From contig OX031060.1 in assembly GCA_943736015.1 (NCBI GenBank), positions 11,545,501-11,609,500 on the forward strand: a DNA stretch of 64,000 nucleotides, in the 5' to 3' direction. Origin of the DNA: Tridacna crocea. Its lineage: Eukaryota > Mollusca > Bivalvia > Cardiida > Cardiidae. Positions 33,301 to 48,300 of this stretch are shown here, piece after piece. Made by a program: the position numbers and the translations under genes. Position 1 is the first letter of the stretch, and the number at the start of each line of letters is the position of its first letter. The notes beneath the pieces are model-generated. The model worked only from the letters and a program-made list of their open reading frames with translations. It did not search any database and was not told the DNA's origin.

Positions 33301-36300
33301 AATTTATGCTTTTAATTTGGATAGGTCTTGAATTTTGCTGTGTGATAGCAGGTTAAGACACTCTACAATATACAGTCCGATCTTGGATCTGCACTGAATT
33401 AGTTAAATGTTCCTTGCCATTCTTTAGCTCACCTAAAAGATAAGCTTTTTTGATCGTGCTATGTCTTGTGTGGGTCGTCCGCCGTCATCTTTTACCTAGT
33501 GTACGCTCTAGAGGCCACATTTTAAGTCCAAAACTAATAAACAGAATGTTTGACTTGATGATAATTATCTCGGATGAGTTTAAAAATGGTTCATGTGGGG
33601 TCAAAATCTAGGTCACTAGGTCAAATCTTAGAGAAACATTGTGTATGCTCTAGAGGCCTACTTTTCAGTCAAAAACTCTGAAAGTTGATCAGAATGTTTC
33701 TTTTTTGAGAGCTAGTCAGAATGGTTTTCTTGATATTTTGAAAATGAATCATGTCAGATCAAAAACTAGGTCACAAGGTCAAATCTTAGTAAAACCTTGT
33801 GTACACTCTACAGGCCACATTTTCAGGAAAAAAGAACCTCTTGAAAGTTGGTCAAAATATTTATCTTGATGATATATCTCGAACGTGTTTGAAAAATGGG
33901 TCATGTCAAATCAAATACGAGGTCACTTAGGTCAAATCTTAGAAACATTCCCAGTATTTTATCCTTTTCCCACAAAGCTTTCAAAAGCCTTTCTCCTTGC
34001 TGCAGTTAAAACTCTGGACTGCTATGGAAAGGGTTAGCATGATTAGGTACCATAGGTATATATAGCCTAACTGGGCACAGAAGAAATATTTCAATCTGCT
34101 ACCTTCGCTATTTGAATTTCTTTTATTTTACAGAAAGTGGTAGAGTGTTTACTTTTGGATCCAATGACTGGGGACAGCTTGGACTTGGTCATACTAAAAC
34201 AGCAGACAGACCAAGCTGTATTAAATGTATGTATTAGTGCACAAGTTTTTCAAGTCTCATAGAGGGTCGACATTAGTGGAAGTCAAGGTTGGCAAAAAGC
34301 CGGTCAACATGAGTATTGACCGGGCCGGCGGTTTTAACCGGTTAAAACCGGTCAATACTGGTCAATAGTGGTCGATTGGTGGTCAATTGGAGTGGTTGAT
34401 TGGGTCAATTAAATCACTGACTTACATACCAGTCCTGTCTCTAAACTAGTCTTAGAAGCTCTCCCCCTACATCTTGCACTGAAGGTATATTACATGTTAT
34501 CATCATTATAATAGTTTCTATGAATAGGGTACTTTTTTCATTTGATCATAATTCAAAAAATATTATTGCTGGTCAACTACAGAGGTTGATTGGATTGACT
34601 TTCCTTTTTGAACTTACTTGCAGGTCAGTTCTTTTTAACCATTTATCTATCATCATTCCATATAGGTTAGATAACTGTTTATAGTTCTAAGGTTTTAAAA
34701 ATTAGATTATTTTAACATAGTCTATAGACATAAAAGTTCAGAGGTAGCATAAAAAAGCAGCTAATTTGAAATTTTCATTCAAAATTGCAGAAAAAAGTGT
34801 CACCCATGGGTAAACATGTGAAATACACCTGTCATTAATCAAGGCATACTGAGGTATGCATGAAGAAGGTGTAACTGATTAAACAAAACAATAGTTAGGG
34901 ATACATTTGTGTCTGAAGCACTTTTAAGTGTCTACCTGCACTTTTAAATTGTTGTCAAAACACATTAAAAGGTGTAAAAGTTGCTCCTTTCTATGCAAGT
35001 GGGTGTGGCTTAAATTACAATAGGGACCAATCATGTATCCCTATTTGGGGTATTTATCTTGACACTAGGCCTTATTCCTATAGTGTGAAATACTGACTTA
35101 TATGCAATCAAGATAATATCTTGTCATCAAGCAGTTACTTGAGGTGTCAAAAATGAAACCTAAAGACCTTATTTGGAACTTTTATAGAGAGGAAAACTGG
35201 CAACAGTCCGCTGATAAGTAGCCTTGGCTGGAACAAAACATTTTTTCCACTCAACTCTTTCATATTGGTGAATTAATCAAACTTGGAACCAAAAAAAGAA
35301 CAAAAACCCACAATAAATCATGCACTAAATGGTATGACTATCCTCTTTAAATTCATCTGACCATTAAAATTTCCAAATGACCACTTCAAATATCCAATCG
35401 ACCACTATTGACCAGTATTGACCACTTTGGGAGTATTGACCGGGACGGTTTTAACCGGTTAAAACCGCCGGTTAAAACCACTCCTGGTTTCGACCGCCCA
35501 ACCTTGGTGGAAGTAATTTTACTGTAAAATTATTATTTTATTTTCTTGTAAACTTCTGTTCTGGGGGAATATGTTTCTTGATGAGACTGTTATAGTAAAA
35601 GTAAGGTTTAACACACAAAAATAGATTTAGAAGAAAACCATTAACGCTTAACGAAACAATGAAATTTTAGACTGGTCCAAATCGAAAGCATTTGCAGAAG
35701 AAAATATATGTTGACAAGGGCTGTGCATACTGTTTCTAAACACCAACTAGACATAGACTGGTGTTCTGCACTGCATGATATGAATAGAATTCAGCTGAAA
35801 TGGCATGCAACACTGAAAATGTAGATAGTGATTTTTTTCTGTGCCCTTGAATTTCTAATTTGACCTTGTTTACAAGATTAAGTTTATAAACTTTTGTCTT
35901 ATTTAAGTTAGGTACTGTTAAAAGGAGGGAAATTTACTAGTGTCTTGTTTTTTTTTACAGCTCTGAAATCTGAGAGAGTAAAGCTTGTAGCATGTGGCAG
36001 GGTGCATACTATCGTAGCTACAGGTAATATTTCATGAAATAAAATTAGAATAAATCTACTTCTGAAGGCAGTATGTGGGAAGAGAACAGCTATTAGCAAT
36101 TCAATCGTTGATTTTATAAACAAGAACCTAACATTCATAACAACATAATTTATTACTTCCTTGCAAATGACACCTTTGAAAACACTCTAAAAGAAATGAT
36201 ATGAATTTGAGCTTATTATATTACTACACGTAAGAACAGTTTTACAAACATGAAAGTTATACATTTCTAAAGAGTAACTTCTGCTTATACCACCATGTAT

Positions 36301-39300
36301 CTAAAAACAGTCTGCAATAAAGTGTAAAAAACAATCTGCATCAAAGTTGAAAAAAATCTGCTAATTATAACACATGAACTCTTTTTCAGAATCAGGAAAA
36401 CTCTATGCATTTGGTGCAAATGGTGAGAACCAGCTAGGTGTTGATGATTCCCCATCGAGCAATGTCCCCAAGTGCATTGACAGTCTGGTTACACAGCAGT
36501 ATAAAATGCTTGCTGCAGGAGCAGATCATTCTGTTGCTCTCACAGGTGAGGTTGATTGAATGGTTATTCTGACTTGATTGAACTAAGCTCCTTTAGCTCA
36601 ATAGAAAACTGATCTGCAAGCTCTCCAGTGACACTGACTGAAAATCTGTGTAAATCCTGTTAATATTCTTAGATAAGGGATGATAATCACATTTTCTTCT
36701 TTCACAAATAAATACATGTACTATATTTGCTCTGTTCATGAATTTTCACAAGCAGTTGCCTAGAAATGTTGTGCATAGAACAGAAAAAGAAATTCTAGAA
36801 TCACATGGATAGATGCACTTGCTGTGGTGATACTATTGAATTTTAATCTGAATGTCAAGCAGAACACCTTTGTTGTTTTACCTCAACCTTTGCACTGCTA
36901 GATAAATGAAGCAAATATATGTACATGTGGATGGTTTCTTTTTTTTTTGTTGAAAGTTTTAAAGAAATATTGATATTGCTTCAAGATTTGACAGCATATT
37001 CCTTGTTATCTGATGTCAATCTAAACTATCTACAAAGCACATAAAATAAAGCATGTTATTCATTGAAATGTGGTATGTTATTTTTGGCTTCATTACCTAG
37101 CTTTATAAACCCTTTCCCAAACGACAAAGTTTCGACTCTTCCAAACCGAAAGAGTTTGCAGATGACAATTTTAGATTGGGAGAAAATGGCAGAAAGTTCT
37201 CAAGAAGGGTAGAAAACACTGTGGGAAAAAGAGAAATTGCTTGTTACGAGCAATTTCTCCTTTTCCCACAGTGTTTTCAACAGACTTTTGATGCAGACAC
37301 GTAAAAACCAGGGCTTGTTTGGGAAAGGGTTAAGCTTTTGCTAACTGCAACTTCTTTTTCCAACAATTCTCTACAGATGACGGTTGTGTGTTCGTATGGG
37401 GAGGAGGGAGTGAGGGTCAGTTAGGGCTTGGTGGTAAAACAGAATGTCCAGAACCTGAGGAAATCCAAATAGAGGACAGAGTTATTTGTATTTCTTGTGG
37501 CTATTATCACACTGCATTTGTAACAGGTATGATTAATTATCTTAACCCTTTCCCAAACAATCCCTGGTTTTTAGAGGTCAGGAATAGAAACCTTTTGAAA
37601 ACATTGCGGGAAAAGGAGAAAATGCTAGTAACCAGCATTTTCTCCTTTTCCCACAATGTTTTCTATCCTATCATATAGGAGAATCATCATTTTAGCAACT
37701 GTTAATTTGTCATCTGCAAAATGCTTTCAATTTGGTCTGGTCCAAAATTAGATGTTTGGGAAAGGGTTAAAGTAAGACTGTTAACAAGGTAATTTGCTAG
37801 CCCCATTACTTCAGTGATTATCATTGCTAGTGATCTAGGGATTTATTTTTTGTTCTTTGAACTCTTTTCTGCATGACAAAACATCAGTCTTGTCTATGTT
37901 GAAAGTACTTGAAAATAACAAATCAATCTGGCTTGAAATGACAGGGTTTATTTTCAGAAAGGAAAGAAAACAATGTGGGAAAAGGAGAAAATGCTGGTAC
38001 CCAGCATTTTCTCCTCTCTCCACATTGTTTTCAAAATCCTTTTTCCTTAGGATTGTGAAAAGTCGGGGTTGTTTGGTATAAGATAAAGCCCAATTTTGCA
38101 TAATTACTTTCAAAAGTATGGGTGAATTATGAATGACTTGCAAGTCTTATTTAGAGTCAGTTTGACTCTATCTATTTGCAGATATATTTACATGTACTTT
38201 AGCTTTGGCTGTGGTAGAGTGCAATGAAATGAAACCTACTTGAAGAAACCAGCTTGTTTTGTACATTCTTTCACTCTAGCTATGCATGAAATGTATGTAA
38301 TAATTCACAGGATAATTGATTTGTCATAATAGGTTCAATGAATTTAAACAAAAAGAATAAACATTAGCCTTTGCACGATTGGTTTTGTGTGGCCAGTTTT
38401 TAGCTTTAATCTTTTACAATCATATGGATGTCAAACTAAGATTGGTGTAGATATATACCTAAGTTAAGTGACAAGATGTACAAAAGCCACTGATAAACTT
38501 GAATCTTTGATTGTATACTAATAACTTGTTACAAAAGATCACGACAAATGAAAGCTTTCGAAAAAGGGGAAGTTCGGTCTTTCCAACAATGTTTTTGGTC
38601 CCATTATGAATGATTCCCCTTTGTATGATACCAAGTAGTTATGGGTTTGTCTAAAATTAGCCTTTATACAGTATGATAATGTGTTAAGATGGCAGTCAAA
38701 ACTGTGTTCAAAGGTGCCTTTTTTCTTAACTCATTACCAAACGACAATATTTTAGGCTTGTCAAAATCGAAAGCATTTGCAGACGACAAAATAAATAACT
38801 GAAAATTTGAAATTTGTTATGTAAAGGGTAGAAAATATTCTGGGAAAAGGAGAAAATGCTGGTTACCAGCATTTTCTCCTTTTCCCGCAATGTTTTCTAA
38901 AGGCTTCTTTCTCAAGGTTGTTAAAAGTCAGGATGTGTGGTAAAGGGTCAACTTTCTCTTACAAATCAGTGTTTTCTTACCATTTATCTGTTATCAATTA
39001 AACCACCAGACACCGGTGAACTTTATACATTTGGAGAGAGTGAAGGTGGTAAGTTGGGTCTGGGTGATGATCCGGATGATACAGATACACCACAGAAAGT
39101 CAGTATACCAGATAAAGTGACGGCAGTGGCTTGTGGGGGTTCACATACCATAGCTTTAACAGGTCAGTCTCCTAGCAGTTATATATCAGGGTTTTTTCTC
39201 TCATCAAATGATGCAATTTTGCTCTGAAAGACTACAAAATGTTGTGGAAGAATCAGAAAAAATTCTTCTTGTCTCCACAATATTTTCAAAAGTCAGTTTC

Positions 39301-42300
39301 CTCAGAGGTGTTAAAACATGGCAGCTTTTGGTAAATGCTGAACTCTTTACCAAACAACAAAAATATGGAGAGAGGTGTTAATTAATAGCATTTTCATCTT
39401 GTTGAATGATGTTTTCAAAAGCATTCTTTCTCAGTCATTTAAACTGTATGGTAAAGGGCTTAAGTTGTCAAATTTGGAAAGGATTGTTGATAAAGAAATG
39501 GCTGCCTTTGGTCAGCAAGTACTTTGATCCCCTCACTGTTTTCCATTCTGTTTTTTTGTACCATTCCTATAAATGTGTATCCTTGGAGGAGAATTTATTA
39601 GTTTTCAGTAGATCTCCAGAAATAATTTATAAAGTAAGGAAGCAAACTTACCATCCGCAAGAGCTACTTACAAGTAGCAGACAAGAGATACATTCTGTAG
39701 TTATTTAAATAACTTCATTGATTTTTGAAAAAACATTGGCAAATGGAGCAATTGCATGTAACTTTCTACATTAGACTCCCTTTTAACATATCATTGCTCA
39801 TGGATGATTGCTTATATTTCAGAATCTGGTTGTTTGTATAGTTTTGGGGAAGGGGCCAGTGGACAGTTAGGCCATGGAACACACTGTTTGCAAATATCTA
39901 CGCCAAGAAAAGTCAACCTAAATTTTAAAGTATCAGCGGTGTTCTGTGGTGAAAACCATACTTCTATTATATCAGGTAAGTGCAAGTTAACTCTTTACCA
40001 CTCAAGGAAATTATAGGTCAGTCCAAACTGAAAGTAATTGCAGATAACAAAAGAAATGTAGCTTAAATGATAATTTTTGTCTTTGATAGGGTAGAAAACA
40101 TTGTGGGAAAAGGAGAAAATGCTGGTTACCAGCATTTTCTCCTTTTCCCACAATGTTTGTCAAAAGGCTTCTCTTTCATGGTCGTTAAATCTGGGATTGT
40201 GTGGTAAAGGGTTAACTCTATGTTTTGTAAACCATAGTGTTCTACAAATGAATATTTATGAAGGAAAAATTCACTGGCATTCAATAATGTAAGCATGCAT
40301 TAAGATAGACTATATATATCACCTAGCAACTGTTAATAATGATTGTATAATAAATACTGTACTAGAAAACAATTCTAGATTCATCCATATTCGGAGGGAA
40401 AGGTTAAAAAAACCTTACTGGAAAAGGGAGAAAGGCTGGTTACCAGCATTTTCTTGTTATCCCACAAAGTTTCCAAAAGCATTCTTCCTCATATTTGTAA
40501 ACTCCTGGAATTCTCTGAAGAAAAGTTAACTATTTACCAAATGCCAAATTTTTAGAATGCTCTAAATTGAAATCCCATTGAAAAAGGATTTAAATCTTTC
40601 TTTAACTCATTACCGAACGAAAATATTTTAGGTTTGTCCAAATCAAAAGCATTTGCAGATAAAAAAAATAAAAGTGACTGAAAATTTGAAATTTGTTTTG
40701 TGCAGAGTGGAAAACATTGTCAGAAAAGGAGAAATGCTGGTTACCAGCATTTTCTCCTTTTCCCACAATGTTTTCTAAATGCTTCTTTCCCAGGGTTGTC
40801 AAAAATAGAGATTGTGTGGTAATGGGTTAAAACAGTAAAAAGCATTGTGGGAAAAGAAGAAAACACTGGTTACCAGAGTCTTTCCCTTTCCAACAATGTT
40901 TTAAAAAGCAGTCTTCTTTGGGGGTCATTAAAACTTGGGATAGATTGGTACAGGTTAATAAGACATCAACAGTATTAAGATTTCAAGAGTAACCTGAATT
41001 ATTGTATTGATATGAATTGCATTGAAATGACTTAGGAGATATTGCATTGTGCATGATGTTATTTCAAATTATTTACAGTTTGACATTTACAGTAGAATCT
41101 TTATATATGTGATTTGTGGTTGTGTAGCAGTATATGAATGTGACCCATCATGCAAAAAGGAACTCCATTATACATCGATAAGATTAAAACAGATCAAAGA
41201 TAGTGCAGGTGAATTTAAGTTGATAGTTCAAAAGTGATTGTATAGTAAGGTATAGTGACCACTTTTCTTACAGAAAATATCGTAGAAACAAAAAAATTTG
41301 ACCCTGGTTAGCCTGTACAATCTATGCAATTCCCAGATGGTCCCTTTTTGGGTAAGGGGTCACAAATATCATTGTGTTTCAGAAAAAGGTCAGATGTATA
41401 CTTTTGGTGATGGGAGACATGGTAAACTAGCTTTAGGTCAAGACAGCTTTTCCAATGTATTTATACCAAAGAAAGTAGAAAGATTTCATAAATTTTGTGT
41501 TGAAAAGGTAAGGTTTTTAAAGTTCTTAACTCTTTACCAAACAATTCCTGGCTTTTATGATATGGAGACAGAAGCCTTCTGAAAGCATTGTGGGAAAAGG
41601 AAAAAATGCTGATAACCAGCATTTTCTCCTTTTCCCACTATTTTGTACCCCGTTGGTAACAAATTTATTATTTTTGATAGGTTTATTTTCTCGTCTGCAT
41701 GTGTTTTCAATTTGGACCAGTCTAAAATTTTGTTACTTTGTTAAAGGGTTATACACAAGATAAAATTTTTAACTTGTACATGTTGATATATTTTTCAGTA
41801 AAAAGTTCACACATGACTCTAATGTTGTTTCTGAAAGGCAGAAAACATCATGAGAAAACCAAAAAATGCACATTACCAGCATTTTGTTCTGTTTTTTTTT
41901 TTTCAAGTGTTTGTTTTGTAAAGGGTAAAAGCTTTTGATGCCAATTATAACATAGATTGATTTTTTCTTGTTGAAGGGTTACAAATGTAATTCCCGTTCA
42001 GTGATTTACAATAAATTAACACTGTTTATGATTTCTGATTTTAAAGACAGAAAGTGGCTAATTTGTTATATGCCATTATTTCAGATGAAAAAATGTCATT
42101 ATTTGACATTCATAAGATGTACAGAAAAAATGATAAATAAAGTACCAATAATTAAAATGATCAGTTCGATCAAAAGAAAGGCAAAGATAATAAAGTTTCA
42201 GTACTGTTTAGTCAGAATATCAATAAAGGCTTTTGGGTTATAAAGAAAAGTCATACTTTTTAAATTCAAAGCTTGGCATATTAGGGAGCTTTAAACATAC

Positions 42301-45300
42301 TAATTCTGTAGCTGTTTAAGTTTAAAATCCCCAAGTACATTTAAAAGCAGATAGTGTTTCTGTGTATTCGACCAAAGTCTAAATGATGTTATTCAATGAA
42401 AAGAAATTTGACGGAGAGAAGTAGATTATTTTGAGTAGTATGGGAAAAAAGTCGGGACAAAAGAGCACTAAATACCTCTTATCACAAGCTGTTTGATGTG
42501 TGGGCTTATAAAAAACTATTTCATCGGTAATCATTGACACATTTAAGAGATTTTTATATCAATACCATTTCATTTTTTTCAGGTTTCATGTGGAGGATGT
42601 CACATGATTGCACTAGCAAAGTTACGACAAGAAAATGAAGATGTATATAGTTCAGATGATGATATTATTAATGAACCTAAAATAAACGGTGTTTTGAATC
42701 ATAGCTTAAAAGCAGATGGTTCTATAGATTTAAATAATAGTGTAACAGCAAGGGATAGACGGAGGAAACATAATGATTCAGTAAGTATATGATCATGTTT
42801 GATTGTGGAGGCTATTTAGGATATATCAAATACTGTTACAACTGGTATAAAGAATATATACTTGAAGGGTAGGATAACTTGCATTTTAAATGGTACAATT
42901 TTAATTGCTTGTCTTTACTAAATGCCCTTATTCTCACAATATTTTCAAATAGAAGTGAAGGTTAGTTGCTTGCAAGATATCTCTTAGTTTACTGGGTTTT
43001 TTTTTTCTCATACATAATTATATTGTGGTAAGTGTTCAAAAAGCTATTTTTATACTTTATTAGAACAAATCTAAAGAAAGTTGGTTTTTACCCTTTTACT
43101 TGCACATGTTGAACAAGATTTTAATAAAACACTTTCTTGTTGTTTTCACAGTTTAAAAATGATTTAAATCGAACACTTCCTGCATTAGCTGGTGTGGGTG
43201 TTCAGTCAGAACATCTGCACATGACAGTGCCTCCAACAACAAAGTCAAGAAAAGTAGAACACAAAATCTCACCTTTAGGTATGTGGAATAAAATATCTTG
43301 CTTTGTAGCTATGTTTTACCCTTTACCACACAATCCTAACTTTTAACGATCCCGAGAAAGAAGACTTTTGAAAACATTGTGGGAAAAGGAGAAAATGCTG
43401 GTAACCAGCATTTTCTCCTTTTCCCGCAATGTTTTCTACACTGCTGGAAACAAATTTATTTTTTTGAGTTACGTTGAATTTGTCCTCTGCAAGTGCTTTC
43501 AATTGGACCAGTCTAAAGTTTTGCTGTTTGGTAAAGAGTTAATTATCTTTATGAAGCTCTTTAACTCTTTGAAAGTATATTTTAAAACAAATGCCCATGT
43601 ACTATTATTAGTCATTTCTAAAAGATCCGATGAGAGGAGGTGTTTGAAAATATTTCCACCAGTTATATTTCCTTTATATGAAATATTTTTGACTTGTCAT
43701 CTGCAAATGCTTTCACTGTTGAAAAGTCTGGCATATTGGTGTATAGTTAAGATGTACAACATCTAACTCTCATATCAAAAGATGGAACTTGCCAAGATTG
43801 GCTGAATAATATTTCAGTGTTGCAAGTTATATACCTGCCTGTAAGTTACTCCTATTAGTACGCTTATGTTACCAGAATTTTACAGCAGTGCTTTTATATT
43901 ATAGTTTGTGGGGTTTTTTTCCAGCAAAAGAAGATAAGGAAGTGGATGATCAAGTTCATGAGGATTTAATACAGGTATCTTGTTAATCAAGTTGTTTTGT
44001 TTCCAGACTTTACCTATATTACAATGGATCTTTAACCCATTACCACACAATCCCTACTTTTTGACGCCCCTGAGAAAGAAGCCTTTTGAAAACACTGTGG
44101 GAAAAGGAGAAAATGCTGGTAACCAGCATTTTCTCCTTTTCCCACAGTGTTTTCTACCCTTCCCAGAACTAATTTCAATTTTTCAGTCACCTTTATTTTG
44201 TCGTCTGCAAATGCTTTCAATTTGGACCAGTCTAAAATTTTCTGGTGTGGTAATGGGTTAATAGTTCAAATCATAGCTTTGTAAATCCATTTGTTACTCA
44301 AATAGTTTTTGAAGCAGCCATTCATTAGTTTTACTTCAAATACTGTTCCTTGCTCAAAAGCATGTGAATGAGTAAACTTGAGATATTGATGGTTGTAAAT
44401 ATTGCCAAAAGCCTGTGAATGAGTAAATTTGAGATATTGATGGTTGTCAAAATTGCCAAAAGCCTGTGAATGAGCCAACTTGAGATATTGATGGTTGTCA
44501 AAATTGGCAAAAGCCTGTAAATGAGCCAATTTGAAATATTGATGGTTGCCTTTGTTCCCAAAAGCCTTTTGATAACTTAATTGCTAAGCAAACACCCTGT
44601 CTTTGCTTGAATCTGAGGAAGATGACTTGCATTTTCTTCCAATGTTATTTACCCTTTCATAGATGATTTTTTTTATTTGAGCAACATTCAGTATGTGTTT
44701 TGCAAAAGGTTTGCATCTTGACATGTTTGAATCCTGGGATGTAAATTTGAATAACTTTGGGCTACTGATATGGGTGTTTCCATGGGATTCTTTCAGATAA
44801 TGGTCAAAACTAGCAATTATACCCTATACCAAAATGGTCTAAAATGTACATGTACTTATCTATAAACTGTTACCACACAATCTATTATCGTAAGTGAGAT
44901 GGTTTTTAAAATCGTTTTTGGAAAAGGAGAAATGATGGTAACCAGCATTTGCCCTTTTCCCATAATTGTTCAATGTCAAATAACTTTTGTTGATTTATAT
45001 CACTTTCGCAGGGGTCATCTGTAGCTTTTAAAGAAGTCTAGAATTTCTTATATGGATTAAACCAACATTCATATCTGTTGACCATTTCCTGTAGAGTGTA
45101 CACAGACTGGGTCAATACTGTTTGCAGTTACATGAAAGCCCCTTTTGGCAAACATGCAAGTCTAAATGTACAATTTCTCTGCTTAACTCATTACCAGAAG
45201 ACAAAATTTTAGACATGTCCAAATTGAAAGCATTTGCAGACAACAAAATAAAAGTGACTTAAAATTTGAAATTTGTTTTGTGAAGGGTAGAAAACATTAT

Positions 45301-48300
45301 GGGAAAAGGAGAAAATACTGGTCACCAGCATTTTCTCCTTTTTATACGCCCGTCGAAGACGGGACGTATTATGGGATCACCCGTGACGGGCGGGCGTACG
45401 GGCGGGCGGGCGTACGGGCGGGCGGGCTGGCGGGCGGCGTCCAGTTCTTTGTCCGGAGCATATCTCCAAAACTATACTAGCTAGGGTTATGAAATTTCAT
45501 GGGTGGATAGATCTCATCAAGGGGGAGTGCAGTGCACAGGAACCATAACTCTTGCTTGCTTAATTTTTGAGTTATTGCCCTTTGTCATTTTTTCATACTT
45601 GAATTTTGTCCGGAGCATATCTCCAAAACTATACTAGCTAGGGTTATGAAATTTCTTGGGTGAATAGATCTCACTAAGAGGGAGTGCAGTGCACAGAATC
45701 CATAACTCTTGCTTCCTTAATTTTTGAGTTATTGCCCTTTGTCATTTTTTCATACTTGAATTTTGTCCGGTGAATATCTCCAAAACTATACTAGCTAGGG
45801 TTATGAAATTTCATGGGTGGATAGATCTTATCAAGGGGGAGTGCAGTGCACAGAAATCATAACTCTTGCTTGCTTTATTTTTGAGTTATTGCCCTTTGTC
45901 ATTTTTCATACTTGAATTTTGTCTGGAGCATATCTCCAAAACTATACTACCTAGGGTTATGAAATTTCGTGGGTGGATAGATCTTATCAAGGGGGAGTGC
46001 AGTGCACAGAAATCATAACTCTTGCTTCCTTAATTTTTGAGTTATTGCCCTTTGCTGTTTTTCATACTTGAATTTTGTCCGGTGAATATCTCCAAAACTA
46101 TACTAGCTACGGTTATGAAATTTCATAGGTGGATAGATCTCATCAAGGGGGAGTGCAGTGCATTAGAACCATAACTCTTGCTTGCTGAATTTTTGAGTTA
46201 TTGCCCTTTGTCGTTTTTCATACTTGATTTTTGTCCGGAGCATATCTCCAAAACTATACTAGCTAGGGTTATGAAATTTCATGGGTGGATAGATCTCATC
46301 AAGGGGGAGTGCAGTGCACAGGAACCATAACTCTTGCTTGCTTAATTTTTGAGTTATTGCCCTTTGTCGTTTTTCATACTTGAATTTTGTCCGGAGCATA
46401 TCTCCAAAACTATACTAGCTAGGGTTATGAAATTTCTTGGGTGGATAGATCTCACCAAGGGGGAGTGCAGTGCACAGGAACCATAACTCTTGCTTGCTTA
46501 ATTTTTGAGTTACTGCCCTTTGTCGTTTTTCATACTTGAATTTAGTCTGGTGCATGCCCCAGCTTTACAACTTGGGGTAAGACGGGCGTATCTTGCGACA
46601 GTTTGCCGCTCTTGTTCCACAATGTTTTCTAAAGGCTTCTTTCTCAGGGGCGTCAAAAGTAGGGATTGTGTGGTAATGGGTTAATTGCAATAATCTAGCA
46701 ATACTATACTGAAAACTTTTTAATTGGTTTCTTTGTGCTACTTATACATATATATTTTTTATTTCTTTCTGTTAGGTGTTGACAGTCACATTTTTATTTA
46801 TTTTTAGGCTAAATCTCGTGCACAGGTGAAGTCGTCCCCTAATTTACCGCCACGACCTCTTCCAAGAAAACAACCTGATCCAGTAAGATATTAATATTTC
46901 TGCATGAATTCATACTGTTTTTGGACTATTTTCATTCAACACATTTTCCTTTCTGCAAGCAAATGATAGTAAGATATTGATATTTCTGCATGAATTTATA
47001 CTATCTTTGGACTGTTTTCATGTAACACATTTTCCATTCTACAAGCAAATGACAGTAAGATATTGATATTTCTGCATGAATTCATACTATCTTTGCACTA
47101 TTTTCATTCAACACATTTTCCTTTCTACAAGCAAATGATAGTAAGATATTGATATTTCCGCATGAATTTATACTATCTTTGGACTGTTTTCATTTAACAC
47201 ATTTTCCTTTCTACAAGCAAATGACAGTAAGATAGTGATATTTCTGCATGAATTTATACTATCTTTGGACGGTTTTCATTCAACACATTTTCCTTTCTAC
47301 AAGCAAGTGACAGTAAGATATTGATTTTTCTGCATGAATTCATACTATCTTTGCACTATTTTCATTCAACACATTCTTTCTACAAGCAAATGACTATTTT
47401 TTTTTCATTCAGCACTCTGCTGTTGAAACATCATGGAAAAGAGAAGAATTTCTTCATTTAGAGTGTAGTGGTTTTACATGTATTCAAATAGTTAGCTCTT
47501 TAACAAACAACAAAATTTTAGACTGGTCCAAATTGAAAGCATTTGCAGACGACACTTTTAAATTTATCTGAAATGATTATAATTGTGTTTGAAAGTGTAG
47601 AAAACTTTGTGGGAAAGGGGTAACCAGCATTTTCTCCTTTTCCCACAAGGTTTTCTAAAGGCTATTTCTTCAGGGTCATTAAAACTCGGGATTACCTGGT
47701 AAAGACGTAATGATAAATGTTGGTTTTAGACACTGGAGATAATGGTTTCAAAGTAGTCTGCTGCAAATTTAGGCATATGCAGAACTGAATAAACATCAAG
47801 AGAAAAAGAGCTTGGCTGTGTTCAATGAATTCATTGTCATCTTCATTTTTCAAAGTCTTTGACATTTTCAAATACTGAGACGTTTTAGTATATCTCTTTC
47901 ATTATACCCCCCCACAACGAAGTGGACAGGGGTAGACTGGAATCCCCATTGCTTTCTCTCCATGGTTGTTATGGGGATGGAAGTTGATTGCGATAAGTAA
48001 TTTCTACACACTTCATAAACTCTATTCCACACAATCCTGAATTTACCTACCCAGGGAGGGAAGGCCTTTGAAAACATTGTGGGAGAAGGAGAAAATGCAT
48101 GTTCTCCTTTTCCCGCAATGCTTTGTACCTTATTACAGATAAATTTTACTGTTTGAGTCACATTTTATTTCTTGTCTCCAAGTGCTCTCAATTTAAAGTA
48201 AAGCGTTAAAAGCTGTTGCTTGGTATCTGTTATACTGTTTTATTGTCTGTGTTATAGTGATGGATACAAGAGAATTCTTCTATTATCTCAACAATAATGG

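Noticed and set aside
44266..44561. Minus-strand open frames with repeated HSQAFGN and DNHQYLKF units
   Set aside because: They are a translation of the 51-bp minisatellite inside an RPGR intron; 51 is divisible by three, so a frame stays open without coding.
46883..47395. CRISPR-like array of regular repeats
   Set aside because: The whole 86-bp unit is repeated with no unique spacers; it is an intronic tandem repeat in a eukaryote.
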